This document shows, one piece after another, positions 15,909 to 25,264 of a stretch of DNA of 64,000 bases. The position numbers and the translations under genes are program-made. The notes under the pieces are model-generated. The model saw only the letters and a program-made list of their open reading frames with translations, ran no database searches and had not been told where the DNA came from. Source of the DNA: JASGJS01 sp047601185 (lineage in GTDB: Bacteria > Pseudomonadota > Gammaproteobacteria > JAURND01); the NCBI GenBank assembly GCA_047601185.1, contig JASGJS010000001.1:248001-312000 (forward strand), written 5' to 3'. Position 1 is the stretch's first letter. Every line of letters starts with the position of its first letter.

Positions 15909-16043
15909 GCACTTCGCAAGGCTGCCATGAAGGGGAGAGTACTTAAAGACTCTCTTTTTCATGGACGAAAAGAGAAGCCTACAGGGACGTATTTACGGCG
16001 TGTCTTTAAGTACTCTCCCCTTCATGGCAGCCGATGTAAGCAC
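15909..16043. repeat. Family-3 variable-arm palindrome, copy A
   Basis: Perfect 31-bp inverted arms at 15920-15950 and 16002-16032 enclose a 51-bp core (TCTCTTTTTCATGGACGAAA...TTTACGGCGT). The arms begin GGCTGCC and end in CTTAAAGAC, but their middle (ATGAAGGGGAGAGTA) is unlike other copies. Flanks are GCACTTCGCAA and GATGTAAGCAC. A further 15-bp outer inverted repeat (AGACCCTTAGAGCCT at 15850-15864; complement at 16045-16059) frames this copy. It fills the 271-bp gap between hemC and uvrD. Confidence 0.9.
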
Positions 16044-16092
16044 TAGGCTCTAAGGGTCTAAGTTGTGTTTAATAAAAAGATAGGTAAAAATT

Positions 16093-18296
16093 ATGGAAGC
16101 GATTTTCAATTTAGATCTCCTCAATGACCGCCAACGCGAGGCCGTCACCGCCCCATTAGAACATTTATTAATCCTCGCCGGCGCTGGCAGCGGCAAAACC
16201 CGCGTCTTAGTCCAACGAATTATTTGGCTCATCACCGAAATGGGCGTACTCCCCGATAGAATCTTAGCCGTCACCTTCACCAATAAAGCCGCCAATGAAA
16301 TGCGCGCCCGCATCGAAACCAGTTTACAAATGTCAATGCAGCATTTATGGGTAGGCACTTTTCACGGCATGGCGCACCGCTTATTAAGACGTCACTGGCA
16401 AGCCGCCGGATTACCGCAAAATTTTCAAGTGATTGACAGCGACGATCAGTTGCGATTATTGCGCCGCGCTATTAAAAGCCTCAATTTAGACGAAGAACAA
16501 TGGCAACCCAAATCCCTGCAATGGTTTATCAATCAGCAAAAAGAACAAGGCACACGCGCTAAAGATCTGCGAGGCTACGCCAATGATCCTTTCCAAAAAA
16601 CCCAAGCCCGCATTTACGAAACCTATGAAGCCCTCTGTCAAAATGGTGGATTGATTGATTTTTCAGAATTATTACTGCGCAGTTATGAATTATTTTTAAA
16701 TCATCCCGATATTTTGCAACACTATCAACACCGCTTCAGTCATATTCTCGTCGACGAATTTCAAGACACCAATCAAATTCAATATCAATGGCTAAAATTA
16801 ATTGCCGGCCAACACAATAAATTTATGATGGTAGGAGACGATGATCAATCGATTTATAGTTGGCGCGGTGCGAAAGTGGAACATTTGAATCAATTCGTGC
16901 GCGATTTTCCTGCAGCGAAAACGATTCGGCTAGAACAAAATTATCGTTCCACCAGTGTGATTCTCCAAGCCGCCAATGCCGTCATCGCGCACAATGAAAA
17001 CCGCTTAGGAAAAAATCTTTGGACACAAGGCGGACAAGGTGAATTAATTGCGGTGTATTCCGCTTTTAATGATCGAGACGAAGCGCGCTTTATTGTCGAT
17101 CAAATCCGACAACTGAATTTAGATTATCAGCAAATTGCCATTTTATACCGCTCTAATGCACAATCCCGTATTTTAGAAGAAGCCTTACTTCAACACGATA
17201 TTCCGTATCGAATTTATGGCGGCCTGCGCTTCTTTGACCGCGCCGAAATTAAAGACGCCTTAGCGTATTTGCGCTTATTAATCCATCGCGGCGATGATGC
17301 GGCCTTTGAACGCGTGGTGAATACCCCCACCCGTGGTATCGGCGAAAATACCTTAAGCACGCTACGCCAAGAGGCGCGCACCCAGCAACTTTCTCTCTTC
17401 CAAACCGCTGAAGGTTTAATTCAGCAACAGCAACTGCCAGCGCGCGCGCTCAATGCCTTACAGAGTTTTATGCAACTCATTGAAGGGATGGCCAATAGCT
17501 TAGCCACTGCGCTGGTCGAAGCGCCCCTTTCCGAACAAACCCAATACGTCTTAGAAACCAGCGGGTTACTGGCCCACTATCGCAAAGATCGCACCGAGAA
17601 AGGCTTATCTCGACTCGAGAACTTAGAAGAACTGATTCATGCGACCCATGAGTTCTCACCCACAGCCGAAGAAGAAAATCTCACCCCCTTAACCGCGTTT
17701 TTATCCCGGATTGTCTTAGAAAGCAGTGACATGCAGGCAGAGAAATATAGCGACGCCGTTCATTTAATGACCCTCCATGCCGCTAAGGGCCTGGAATTTA
17801 AGGTCGTTTTTATTTCAGGAATGGAAGAAGGCCTCTTTCCGCACGGTCTATCCTGCCAAGACCCTCGCCAACTGGAAGAAAACGCCGCTTATGTTACGTC
17901 GGCATGACCCGCGCAATGGAAAAACTCTATCTTTCCTACGCAGAAAATCGTTTTTTACACGGCCGCGAAATGCACCAACGCCCCTCACGGTTTATTGCTG
18001 AAATTCCCGGTGATTTAATGGCAGACACTTATCAAAAAGTGAAAGTGAGTCGGCCATTATTGGCGAGAAAAGGCGCAAGCTACCACGAGGAGAGCGTTTC
18101 TTTTGCTGATACCGACAGAAATGCGTATAATCAATCCAGCACATTGCCGATCGGCCGGCGAGTGAAACACGCCCATTTTGGTGAAGGGGTTATTTTAAAA
18201 CTCGAAGGCAGTGGTGCGCATATGCGCGTGCAAGTGCGGTTTAAATCCGGCACCAAGTGGCTGGTGGTGAATTATGCTAAACTGGAGCTTATTTAG
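16093..18296 (+). pseudogene. uvrD: DNA helicase II UvrD, interrupted by a one-base frameshift in motif VI
   Basis: The two frames 16093-17907 and 17904-18296 together make a full-length UvrD of about 734 residues. Motif I is AGAGSGKTRVL, II VDEFQDTN, III GDDDQSIYSWRGA, IV LEQNYRST, V VHLMTLHAAKGLEFKVVF, and the C terminus is the usual Tudor-like domain (GRRVKHAHFGEGVIL...). At about 17875-17882 the text GAAGAAAACGCCGC lacks one base: the expected LEE(E/K)RRLCYVGMTRAMEKL is split so that the first frame ends ...LEENAAYVTSA and the second restarts at MTRAMEKL. Otherwise both halves are intact. Either this is a base-calling error at the A run, a very recent mutation, or rare frameshifting. UvrD acts in nucleotide-excision and mismatch repair. 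Confidence 0.88.
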
Positions 18297-18298
18297 CT

Positions 18299-19312
18299 AT
18301 GCAAGATATTGATGGACACGATACGCAAACGCTTCCCCAACAGCCGCGCAAAAAATGCCGCTGGGCAGCTGTTTTTCTCACGATCAATCTGCTATTGATT
18401 ATCGCTCTGGCAGCTTTAGGCTATTTTTACTATCAACAATTAACCCAGCACATTCAGCAACAAACCCAATTGCAAAAAGCTCAGCTGGTGCGATTGCAAA
18501 ATGCAGCGTTGACCAATATGGCTGCCTTAAAACAACAGCAACAATTATTGAATGGCGCGCGTCAACAACTCAATCAATTAAATATTGAAACGCAGCGTAA
18601 AACTGGCGACTGGCTATTAGCTGAAGCGGATTATTTGGTGAAGTTGGCCAATATCAATCTGACGTTTGATCGCAATACCACCTTAGCAAAACAATTGCTG
18701 ACCAGTGCCGATCAACGCATTGCCAATTTGGGGGATGCGCATTTATTAACCGTTCGAACCGCTTTAGCCAGTGATATCAGCAAATTAACGGCGGTTCCTA
18801 GCGTCGATACGCCTGGATTGGTAGCACAATTAAATGGGCTACAATCACAGCTCGAGCAGCTGCCCATCACTGCACAATTAGCCACCGCTAAAACTACAAC
18901 CGCGACACCTACCGCTACTGCGCCGAATGCTATTTCTTGGAGCGAAAAAGTAAAAGCTTTTATCGCAGGCGTCGGCCATAGTTTGGAAGATATTGTGGTT
19001 ATTCATCATGATACACCGCAATCAGCCCCTCTACTCCCGCCTGATCAATATGCCTTTGTGATTACCAATATTGACATGCAATTGGGAATGGCACAGTGGG
19101 CCGTTTTACATCAACAGCCCGCCATTTATACGCAATCTCTTAATCATGCAGCCGAATGGATACAACGATATTTTGATACGCAACAGGTCAGCGTCCGAAA
19201 AATCGTAGATCAAATTAAAGATTTGCAAGCCGTTAACATTAAGCCTGATATACCGGATATTTCGCAGAGTATCACTGCGATTCAAAAAGCCATGGAGTCT
19301 GCTAAGCCATGA
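18299..19312 (+). CDS. hemX: HemX, membrane-anchored protein of the haem-synthesis operon
   Basis: 337 aa. A single transmembrane helix (WAAVFLTINLLLIIALAALGYFYY, about residues 22-45) is followed by a long Gln-rich coiled coil (about 50-100) and a periplasmic domain (WLLAEADYLVKLANINLTFDRN...), the PF04375 HemX pattern. The family has no demonstrated methyltransferase activity despite its frequent annotation. It starts 2 bp after uvrD and overlaps hemY by 4 bp. In enterobacteria hemX and hemY follow hemCD; here that link is broken. Confidence 0.88.
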   Translation: MQDIDGHDTQTLPQQPRKKCRWAAVFLTINLLLIIALAALGYFYYQQLTQHIQQQTQLQKAQLVRLQNAALTNMAALKQQQQLLNGARQQLNQLNIETQRKTGDWLLAEADYLVKLANINLTFDRNTTLAKQLLTSADQRIANLGDAHLLTVRTALASDISKLTAVPSVDTPGLVAQLNGLQSQLEQLPITAQLATAKTTTATPTATAPNAISWSEKVKAFIAGVGHSLEDIVVIHHDTPQSAPLLPPDQYAFVITNIDMQLGMAQWAVLHQQPAIYTQSLNHAAEWIQRYFDTQQVSVRKIVDQIKDLQAVNIKPDIPDISQSITAIQKAMESAKP

Positions 19313-20490
19313 AACGATTAATTTTTTATTTTATTATTCTATTTTTAGCGGTCTGTTTAGGCATTATCATTCATAACCACCCTGGCTATGTGTATGTGAA
19401 TGTGGGGCATACCAGTTTTGAAACGACATTATGGTTTGCAGTTTTTGCCATTTTACTGGCTTTTGCGGTGATTTATCTCGTATTCAAATGTTTGAACAGT
19501 ATTTTTAGTTTGCCCGGCAAGTGGTATCAGTTCAGACAAAAACGTCAGGCGCAAAAGGGATCCCGTCTGAGTGAGCAAGCCATGGAGAATTTTATCATCG
19601 GCAATTATTCACGTGCCGAATCCTACTTTGTCGATGCCGCACAACGAGACCACGCACGAGCCTTAAATTATCTCGGTGCTGCACAATCCGCCGATTACCA
19701 AAAGAATTTCTCGAAACGCAATGGCTATTTAAATCAAGCAGCGCAGACAGCCACTGCAACCCAAAAATTGCCGGTCGGTATTTTAGGCGCTCGCTGTCAA
19801 ATCGCGCAAGCAGAATATGCGGCTGCTTTAAAAACGTTAGATCAATTGGCCGAAGATTATCCTAAACATCCTGCGGTGTTAGCCGCTTACGAAAAAGCCT
19901 ATTGGGGATTGCAAAATTGGGAAGCACTCCATCAATTATTGCCAGACTTACGCCGCTATAAAGCGCTGCCAGCAGATACTTTACAGTCGCTTGAAAAACA
20001 AGTGTATCTCGCATTGTTAACCCAAGCAGGCAATCAAGAAGATCCTGCGCGGTTAAAAAACTTGTGGCGTGAGATGTCGCCTACATTGCAAAAAGATGCG
20101 ACTTTGCTGTCTATTTATGTCAAATATTTAATCCAAGCCAGCGATTACGAAAAGGCAGAACAGCTGTTAAAAACCCATCTCAAAACCTCTTTAGAAAAAC
20201 CTTTGTTGGAGCAATATGCACAAATTCTCAGCGCCGAGCCCTCCAAACAATTGGCAAATGCCGAAAGCTGGTTAAAGCCTGAAGCACAAGATCCCTTTTT
20301 ATTGTTATGTCTTGGACAATTGTGCATGCGCCATCGTTTATGGGGCAAAGCGCGCAGTTATTTAGAAGCCAGCATCAAACATAAACCGTGTCCAGAAGCC
20401 TATCAAGCCTTGGGCAGTGTCTTAGAGCAATTAGGCGAAAAAACCAGTGCGTTACAATGTTATCGTTCTGGGTTACAATTATTGGCATGA
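19309..20490 (+). CDS. hemY: HemY, inner-membrane TPR protein of haem metabolism
   Basis: 393 aa. Two N-terminal membrane helices (LIFYFIILFLAVCLGIIIH and LWFAVFAILLAFAVIYLVF) are followed by HemY_N sequence (GKWYQFRQKRQAQKGSRLSEQAMENFIIGNYSRAE) and a TPR array to the C terminus (for example YLEASIKHKPCPEAYQALGSVLEQLGEKTSALQCY). Length and arrangement match HemY of gammaproteobacteria. It overlaps hemX by 4 bp upstream, and its TGA overlaps the prfA start (ATGA). Confidence 0.9.
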   Translation: MKRLIFYFIILFLAVCLGIIIHNHPGYVYVNVGHTSFETTLWFAVFAILLAFAVIYLVFKCLNSIFSLPGKWYQFRQKRQAQKGSRLSEQAMENFIIGNYSRAESYFVDAAQRDHARALNYLGAAQSADYQKNFSKRNGYLNQAAQTATATQKLPVGILGARCQIAQAEYAAALKTLDQLAEDYPKHPAVLAAYEKAYWGLQNWEALHQLLPDLRRYKALPADTLQSLEKQVYLALLTQAGNQEDPARLKNLWREMSPTLQKDATLLSIYVKYLIQASDYEKAEQLLKTHLKTSLEKPLLEQYAQILSAEPSKQLANAESWLKPEAQDPFLLLCLGQLCMRHRLWGKARSYLEASIKHKPCPEAYQALGSVLEQLGEKTSALQCYRSGLQLLA

Positions 20491-21587
20491 AATCCTCCTT
20501 ACAAATAAAACTTGCGTCTCTCAGTGAACGATACGAAGAATTAAGCCAACTGTTGAGTGAAGCGCAGATCATCTCCGATCAATCGCAATTTCGTGCGCTT
20601 TCCAAAGAATACGCGCAGCTTGAACCCATCGTCTTGTGTTTTAAACAACATCAGCAAACTGTGCAAGCATTATCCCAAGCCGAACAATTACAAAATGAAG
20701 AAGACCCTGAATTAAGACAGCTCGCTGAGGAAGAATTAAAAGTCCAAAAAATCCAATTAGCGGAATTGGAACAGCAACTCGAATTGCTATTATTACCGCA
20801 GGATCCTAATGATCAACGCAACGTATTTCTAGAAATTCGTGCAGCAGCTGGTGGCGATGAAGCGGCCATTTTTGCGGGGGATTTGTTACGCATGTATACC
20901 CGCTATGCTGAAGAACAAGGCTGGCAAGTCGAATTACTCTCTGAAAGTCGCAGCGAGAAAGGCGGTTATAAAGAAGTGATTTCTCGAATCGCCGGCAAGC
21001 AGGTCTATTCTCAGTTGAAATTTGAATCAGGCGCGCATCGCGTGCAGCGTGTACCCGAAACCGAAGCGCAAGGTCGCATCCACACTTCCACCTGTACTGT
21101 AGCAATCTTACCGGAAGTGGAAGAAGTCGATAATATCGTCATTAATCCGGCGGATTTAAAAGTAGATACTTACCGTGCCTCTGGTGCGGGCGGACAGCAT
21201 GTTAATCGTACCGAATCGGCCATTCGAATTACTCACTTACCGACAGGTACCGTGGTGGAATGCCAAGATGAGCGTTCTCAACACAAAAATCGCGCACGGG
21301 CAATGAGCATTTTAGGCGCACGATTATTAGCAGCCGAGCAAGAAAAACAACAAAAAGCCCAAAGTGAAAAGCGGCGTAATTTGGTCGGAACCGGCGATCG
21401 CTCAGAACGCATTCGCACCTATAATTATCCGCAAGGCCGCGTCACCGATCATCGCATCAACCTCACCCTCTATCAATTAGATCCAGTAATGGAAGGTGAT
21501 TTGTCCCAAGTCATCCAACCATTGATTCGTGAACACCAGGCAGATTTATTGGCGGAAATGAGCGCCTCACATGACTACAATTCATGA
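20487..21587 (+). CDS. prfA: Peptide chain release factor 1
   Basis: 366 aa from the ATG at 20487, which overlaps the hemY stop codon. This start gives the family N terminus MKSSLQIKLASLSERYEEL; an upstream in-frame extension of 33 codons lies inside hemY and is rejected. RF1 recognises UAA and UAG: the PxT motif is PET in RVPETEAQGRIHTS, and the catalytic GGQ is in SGAGGQHVNRTESAIRITH. The downstream prmC, which methylates the GGQ glutamine, overlaps by 17 bp, the classic functional pair. Confidence 0.95.
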   Translation: MKSSLQIKLASLSERYEELSQLLSEAQIISDQSQFRALSKEYAQLEPIVLCFKQHQQTVQALSQAEQLQNEEDPELRQLAEEELKVQKIQLAELEQQLELLLLPQDPNDQRNVFLEIRAAAGGDEAAIFAGDLLRMYTRYAEEQGWQVELLSESRSEKGGYKEVISRIAGKQVYSQLKFESGAHRVQRVPETEAQGRIHTSTCTVAILPEVEEVDNIVINPADLKVDTYRASGAGGQHVNRTESAIRITHLPTGTVVECQDERSQHKNRARAMSILGARLLAAEQEKQQKAQSEKRRNLVGTGDRSERIRTYNYPQGRVTDHRINLTLYQLDPVMEGDLSQVIQPLIREHQADLLAEMSASHDYNS

Positions 21588-22416
21588 AGCATTACGCCTC
21601 TCTCAACAAAAACTTCTCCAAACTGAAAATCCGCCGCTAGAAGCCAGCTTACTGCTTAGCGCAGTCTTGCAAGTACCTCGCGCTACCCTTTACGCCTACC
21701 CTGAACGCACATTAACTCCAGATCAACAACAGCAACTCAACCAGTTTTTAGAAAGAAGAGCATACGGAGAACCCCTCGCCTATTTGCTACAACAAAAAGA
21801 ATTTTGGTCCCTAACCTTACAAGTCACGCCCGATACTTTAATCCCCCGCCCTGAAACGGAAGGATTAGTTGAAATCGCTTTACAACGTTTAGATGCCTCC
21901 AAACCACAACGTGTTGCTGATCTTGGCACAGGCTCTGGCGCCATTGCCTTAGCCTTAGCCAGCGAAAGACCGCTCTGGCACATCACCGCGACTGACCACT
22001 CCGCCACTGCACTCGTTGTCGCTCAACAAAATGCACAACGACTTTCTTTATCCAATATCAATTTTCGACTAGGTGACTGGTGCGAAGCTTTAGAGAATAC
22101 ATTTCGTTATGATGCCATCGTCAGTAACCCGCCTTATATTAAAATAAACGATGAGCATTTATTAGGCGAGATCCGCTTTGAGCCCAATGCTGCCTTAGTC
22201 AGCGGGGCAGATGGACTAGACGCGATTCGAGAAATTATTCAGCAAGCACCTGATTATTTACGCCCAGAAGGATGGTTATTGCTAGAACATGGCGCTGAAC
22301 AAGGTGCAGCCGTTAGAACCCTGCTTCAAGCTGCAGGGTTTAAAGACATTTTTACAGCGCGGGATTTGGGTCAGAAAGAGCGGTGCAGTGGAGGAATTTT
22401 TTCTCGACAAACTTGA
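21571..22416 (+). CDS. prmC: Release-factor glutamine N5-methyltransferase
   Basis: 281 aa. SAM-dependent methyltransferase acting on the GGQ glutamine of RF1/RF2. The SAM-binding segment RVADLGTGSGAIALALA (about residue 110) and the active-site NPPY in IVSNPPYIK (about 184) are present, as is the conserved ETEGLVEIAL after LIPRP. It overlaps prfA. The toxin-antitoxin promoter (TTGACA at 22413) begins inside its stop codon region. Confidence 0.95.
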   Translation: MTTIHEALRLSQQKLLQTENPPLEASLLLSAVLQVPRATLYAYPERTLTPDQQQQLNQFLERRAYGEPLAYLLQQKEFWSLTLQVTPDTLIPRPETEGLVEIALQRLDASKPQRVADLGTGSGAIALALASERPLWHITATDHSATALVVAQQNAQRLSLSNINFRLGDWCEALENTFRYDAIVSNPPYIKINDEHLLGEIRFEPNAALVSGADGLDAIREIIQQAPDYLRPEGWLLLEHGAEQGAAVRTLLQAAGFKDIFTARDLGQKERCSGGIFSRQT

Positions 22417-22440
22417 CATATGTCTTTTACAGGATACAAT
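22413..22440 (+). promoter_or_regulatory. Sigma70-type promoter of the HigBA-like pair, with an overlapping palindrome
   Basis: TTGACA at 22413-22418 and TACAAT at 22435-22440, spaced 16 bp, just before the toxin gene. The -35 box overlaps the perfect palindrome GACATATGTC (22415-22424), a likely operator for repression by the antitoxin. The promoter begins in the prmC stop codon, so the pair can be expressed apart from the prfA-prmC operon. Confidence 0.7.
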
Positions 22441-22448
22441 ATAAGAAT

Positions 22449-22790
22449 ATGAAGCCAATAATTAAACTTGATATCGAGATTTACACCAAAGACAATGGCT
22501 GCGCACCCGTTATTGAATGGCTGGAATCCTTAGATAAGAAAGTACGATATCGTGTTAAAGAACGCTTGGATCGAATTGCGCTAGGTAACTTAGGGGATTA
22601 TAAAACTCTGTCTGAGGGAGTTTGTGAACTGCGTCTAGCTTTTGGCCCTGGCTTTAGGATTTATTTCAGCAAAATAGGTGATACCATTATTTTGCTTCTT
22701 AATTCTGGAAATAAAAGTACTCAGAACAAGGATATCAAACAAGCTGTTGCTTATTGGAAAGATTATCTTTCTAAGCGAAAAATTCATTAA
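22449..22790 (+). CDS. RelE/HigB-type toxin of a type II toxin-antitoxin pair
   Basis: 113 aa from the ATG at 22449; an upstream extension overlapping prmC is rejected because the promoter lies there. The sequence KDNGCAPVIEWLESLDKKVRYRVKERLDRIALGNLGDYKTLSEGVCELRLAFGPGFRIYF is typical of the phage-Gp49/HigB-like group of RelE-fold ribosome-dependent mRNA interferases, with the C-terminal IILLLNSGNKSTQNKDIKQAVAYWKDY. The toxin comes first and the antitoxin second, the reverse of most type II systems but normal for HigBA. Confidence 0.85.
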   Translation: MKPIIKLDIEIYTKDNGCAPVIEWLESLDKKVRYRVKERLDRIALGNLGDYKTLSEGVCELRLAFGPGFRIYFSKIGDTIILLLNSGNKSTQNKDIKQAVAYWKDYLSKRKIH

Positions 22791-22814
22791 TTTTTAAACT
22801 AGATAGGTAACAAT

Positions 22815-23099
22815 ATGAATAGCATTAAATATCAGGACTACCTGATTGAATCATTAAAAAATCCGGAAGAAGCAGCTGGATATCTTAATGCAGCTTTAGA
22901 AGGGGGCGACATTGAGGTTTTTTTATTAGCGCTTAATAACGTAGTTAAAGCGCGAGGAGGTATAGCGCAATTGGCAAAAAAATCTTCTAAGAGTCGTACT
23001 AGTTTATATAAAGCACTTTCTGTCCATGGAAATCCATATTTAAAAAGCACTAACGATATTCTTTCGGCTATTGGATTACATCTTCAAATTAGTGTGTAG
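22815..23099 (+). CDS. HigA-like helix-turn-helix antitoxin
   Basis: 94 aa. The family opening KYQDYLIESLKNPEEAAGYLNAALEGGDIEVFLLALNNVVKARGGIAQLAKKSSKSRTSLYKALS is that of probable addiction-module antidote proteins (Xre/HTH fold). The helix-turn-helix spans about residues 50-75 and the end is GLHLQI. It lies 24 bp after the toxin stop, with an AGGTAA ribosome-binding site. It should neutralise the RelE-like partner and repress the shared promoter. Confidence 0.85.
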   Translation: MNSIKYQDYLIESLKNPEEAAGYLNAALEGGDIEVFLLALNNVVKARGGIAQLAKKSSKSRTSLYKALSVHGNPYLKSTNDILSAIGLHLQISV

Positions 23100-23221
23100 G
23101 GTTAATTTTTTGTCTGAACTTTTGGCACTTAGACTGACACGCTCGGGCTCACCATAAAATCGCCCAGCTAATCGACGGCGGCTGAGTATAAAGTGACCCC
23201 ATACTACAACATTTTGCACTC

Positions 23222-23271
23222 TTGAAAGATAGAGTATTTAGGTATATAATGGTATCAATAGGTATTACCTA
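23222..23271 (+). promoter_or_regulatory. Promoter and palindromic operator of the ParDE-like pair
   Basis: TTGAAA at 23222-23227 and TATAAT at 23245-23250 with a 17-bp spacer make a near-consensus promoter. Just downstream lies the palindrome TAGGTATTACCTA (23259-23271), and half of it (TAGGTAT) recurs over the spacer at about 23239. This is the arrangement expected for a ribbon-helix-helix antitoxin that represses its own promoter. Confidence 0.65.
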
Positions 23272-23293
23272 GTTATAAACTTGGAGATTCGAA

Positions 23294-23566
23294 GTGGCAA
23301 CCTCTGTTAAACTTGATGACCAATTAAAGCATCGCATTCAACATCTCGCCGAAATACAGCATCGCTCTACCCATTGGATCATGCGGGAAGCCATTCGGGA
23401 ATATGTAGAACGTGAAGAAGCACGAGAAAAATTTAAGCAAGAAGCCTTATTATCTTGGCAACATTTTCAAGAAACGGGCTTACATCTTACCCATCAAGAA
23501 GTTAATGATTGGTTAGATACCTGGGGAACAGATAAACAAAAACCCATACCTCCATGCCACAAATAA
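23294..23566 (+). CDS. Ribbon-helix-helix antitoxin (ParD/RelB-like)
   Basis: 90 aa with a GTG start preceded by GGAG. The N terminus TSVKLDDQLKHRIQHLAEIQHRSTHWIMREAIREYVEREE is a CopG/MetJ-type ribbon-helix-helix DNA-binding domain; the acidic C-terminal half would bind the toxin. It overlaps the toxin gene by 13 bp, with a promoter and operator directly upstream. Confidence 0.88.
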   Translation: MATSVKLDDQLKHRIQHLAEIQHRSTHWIMREAIREYVEREEAREKFKQEALLSWQHFQETGLHLTHQEVNDWLDTWGTDKQKPIPPCHK

Positions 23567-23850
23567 TAATCACTGACGAAGCAGCTCAAGGCTTAGAGCG
23601 TTGTCGACTGTTCTTAATGGATAAAAATCTTCAAGCAGCATTAAGAGCTGCACAAGCCATTAAGCATGCATTTTCTCTCTTACAAGCCGAACCAGAAATG
23701 GGCAGACCGCTTTACGATTATCCAGAATTACGTGAATGGATTATTCCTTTTGGAGACTCTGGTTATGTAGCGCTTTATCGCTATGAAATAAATCCTAGTT
23801 CGCTATATATCCTGGCTTTTCGGCATCAAAAAGAAGCCCGCTATCATTAA
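23554..23850 (+). CDS. ParE/RelE-family toxin
   Basis: 98 aa. The pattern IIITDEAAQGLERCRLFLMDKNLQAALRAAQAIKHAFSLLQAEPEMGRPLYDYPELREWIIPFGDSGYVALYRYE...ILAFRHQKEARY is that of the RelE/ParE superfamily, with the conserved GRP and the C-terminal HQKEARY. ParE proteins poison gyrase whereas RelE proteins cut mRNA; the sequence does not decide between these. This is the second toxin-antitoxin pair within 1.5 kb. Confidence 0.88.
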   Translation: MPQIIITDEAAQGLERCRLFLMDKNLQAALRAAQAIKHAFSLLQAEPEMGRPLYDYPELREWIIPFGDSGYVALYRYEINPSSLYILAFRHQKEARYH

Positions 23851-23879
23851 GAAGAATCGTTAGGGAGAAGGAACCGTCA

Positions 23880-25244
23880 TCAACACTCCGGAAAATTCAC
23901 CGCCAACCCACCCTTAGAGGTTTCTTTATAAATATCCTTCATATCTGCGCCTAATTGCCGCATCGTTTTGATGACGGTATCTAATGATATATGATGATGG
24001 CCATCTCCAGCCAAGGCTAAATAGGTGGCATTAATGGCTTTAACCGCCCCCATTGCATTGCGTTCTATGCAGGGAATTTGCACTAACCCTTTGGGCGGAT
24101 CGCAGGGTAATCCTAAATTATGTTCCATGCCGATTTCGGCGGCGTTTTCGATTTGTTCTAATGAACCGCCTAATACTGCGGCTAATGCACCGGCAGCCAT
24201 TGAGCATGCCACGCCGACTTCACCCTGACAGCCTACTTCCGCTCCCGAAATAGAGGCTTTCAATTTATATAAAATCGCAATGGCTGCGGCGGTTAATAAA
24301 AAGTCACAAATGCCCTGGGGGTTGCTCTCTTCACAGAACTCTCGATAATAGTTTAATACCGCGGGAATAATACCGGCTGCACCGTTGGTGGGCGCTGTGA
24401 CAATTTTACCTCCAGCAGCATTCTCTTCATTGACCGCCATCGCATACAAATTCAACCAATTCATCATCTCAGGATGATTACGGTGAGGTTTGCCCTGCAT
24501 GTTCAGTTTTTTGAACAATCCAGGCGCACGCCGTTTTAGGCCTAAGCCGCCGGGTAGGATGCCTTCTGTGACGCAGCCTTTTTCGATGCACGCGCGCATG
24601 ACTTCAGCAATGGCAAGTAGCTGTTGCTGAATTTCAGCTTCTGATCGAAACACCTTTTCATTGGCCAGCATGAGTTGGCTGATCGTCAGTCCGTGGCGAT
24701 GACATAATTCCAACAATTCAGCTGCTGTGGTAAAAGGATAAGGCACTGGGCGTTTTTCACCCGGGTCTGTGTCAAATTCAGCATCGGTAACGATAAAGCC
24801 CCCGCCAATAGAGTAGTAAACTTCTGAAGCCAACAAATCCCCGTGCGAGTTATATGCGTCAAATTTCATCCCATTGGTATGTTTGGGTAATACCGCTTGA
24901 TAATGGTAGATGAGATCGGTGGATTCTTGAAAACTGATCGGATGCTGGCCTAATAATTTTAATTGCCCAATTTGCCGAATGGTCGTTAATTGGTCAGGGA
25001 TGGTATCGGGGTTGATGGTGTCAGGCAGTTCGCCCGCTAGTCCCATGATCACTGCTTTATCTGTGCCATGCCCCTTGCCGGTCAGCGCTAAAGATCCATA
25101 CAATGCCACTTGCACGGTTTGGACTTGTTGCAGTTGTGGGCCTAAATGGACTAAAAAATGGTGAGCCGCTTTCATGGGCCCTACGGTATGCGAGCTTGAT
25201 GGACCAATCCCAACCTTAAAAATATCGAAAACGCTGATGTACAT
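23880..25244 (-). CDS. sdaA: L-serine dehydratase (iron-sulfur, single chain)
   Basis: 454 aa from the ATG at 25244, the same length as E. coli SdaA. It deaminates L-serine to pyruvate and ammonia. The opening YISVFDIFKVGIGPSSSHTVGPM and the Cys residues of the 4Fe-4S site (GCQGEVGVACSMAAGAL, LPCDPPKGLVQIPCIERNAMG) are diagnostic. A longer frame running up to 25355 is encoded by the family-3 repeat and is rejected. Serine catabolism fits an organism that lives on amino acids. Confidence 0.95.
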   Translation of the reverse strand: MYISVFDIFKVGIGPSSSHTVGPMKAAHHFLVHLGPQLQQVQTVQVALYGSLALTGKGHGTDKAVIMGLAGELPDTINPDTIPDQLTTIRQIGQLKLLGQHPISFQESTDLIYHYQAVLPKHTNGMKFDAYNSHGDLLASEVYYSIGGGFIVTDAEFDTDPGEKRPVPYPFTTAAELLELCHRHGLTISQLMLANEKVFRSEAEIQQQLLAIAEVMRACIEKGCVTEGILPGGLGLKRRAPGLFKKLNMQGKPHRNHPEMMNWLNLYAMAVNEENAAGGKIVTAPTNGAAGIIPAVLNYYREFCEESNPQGICDFLLTAAAIAILYKLKASISGAEVGCQGEVGVACSMAAGALAAVLGGSLEQIENAAEIGMEHNLGLPCDPPKGLVQIPCIERNAMGAVKAINATYLALAGDGHHHISLDTVIKTMRQLGADMKDIYKETSKGGLAVNFPEC

Positions 25245-25264
25245 GTTTGAAAACCTAGTATAAA

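Noticed and set aside
17875..17907. Programmed -1 frameshift in uvrD
   Set aside because: The sequence lacks a proper X XXY YYZ slippery heptamer, no stimulatory hairpin was evident, and frameshifting is not known for uvrD; an indel or sequencing error is simpler.
20388..20486. Upstream extension of prfA
   Set aside because: It overlaps hemY in another frame; the ATG at 20487 overlaps the hemY stop and matches the RF1 N terminus.
23100..23221. Transposase remnant between the two toxin-antitoxin pairs
   Set aside because: Only a vague resemblance to insertion-sequence ends (AAAGTGACCCC); no frame or inverted repeat supports it.
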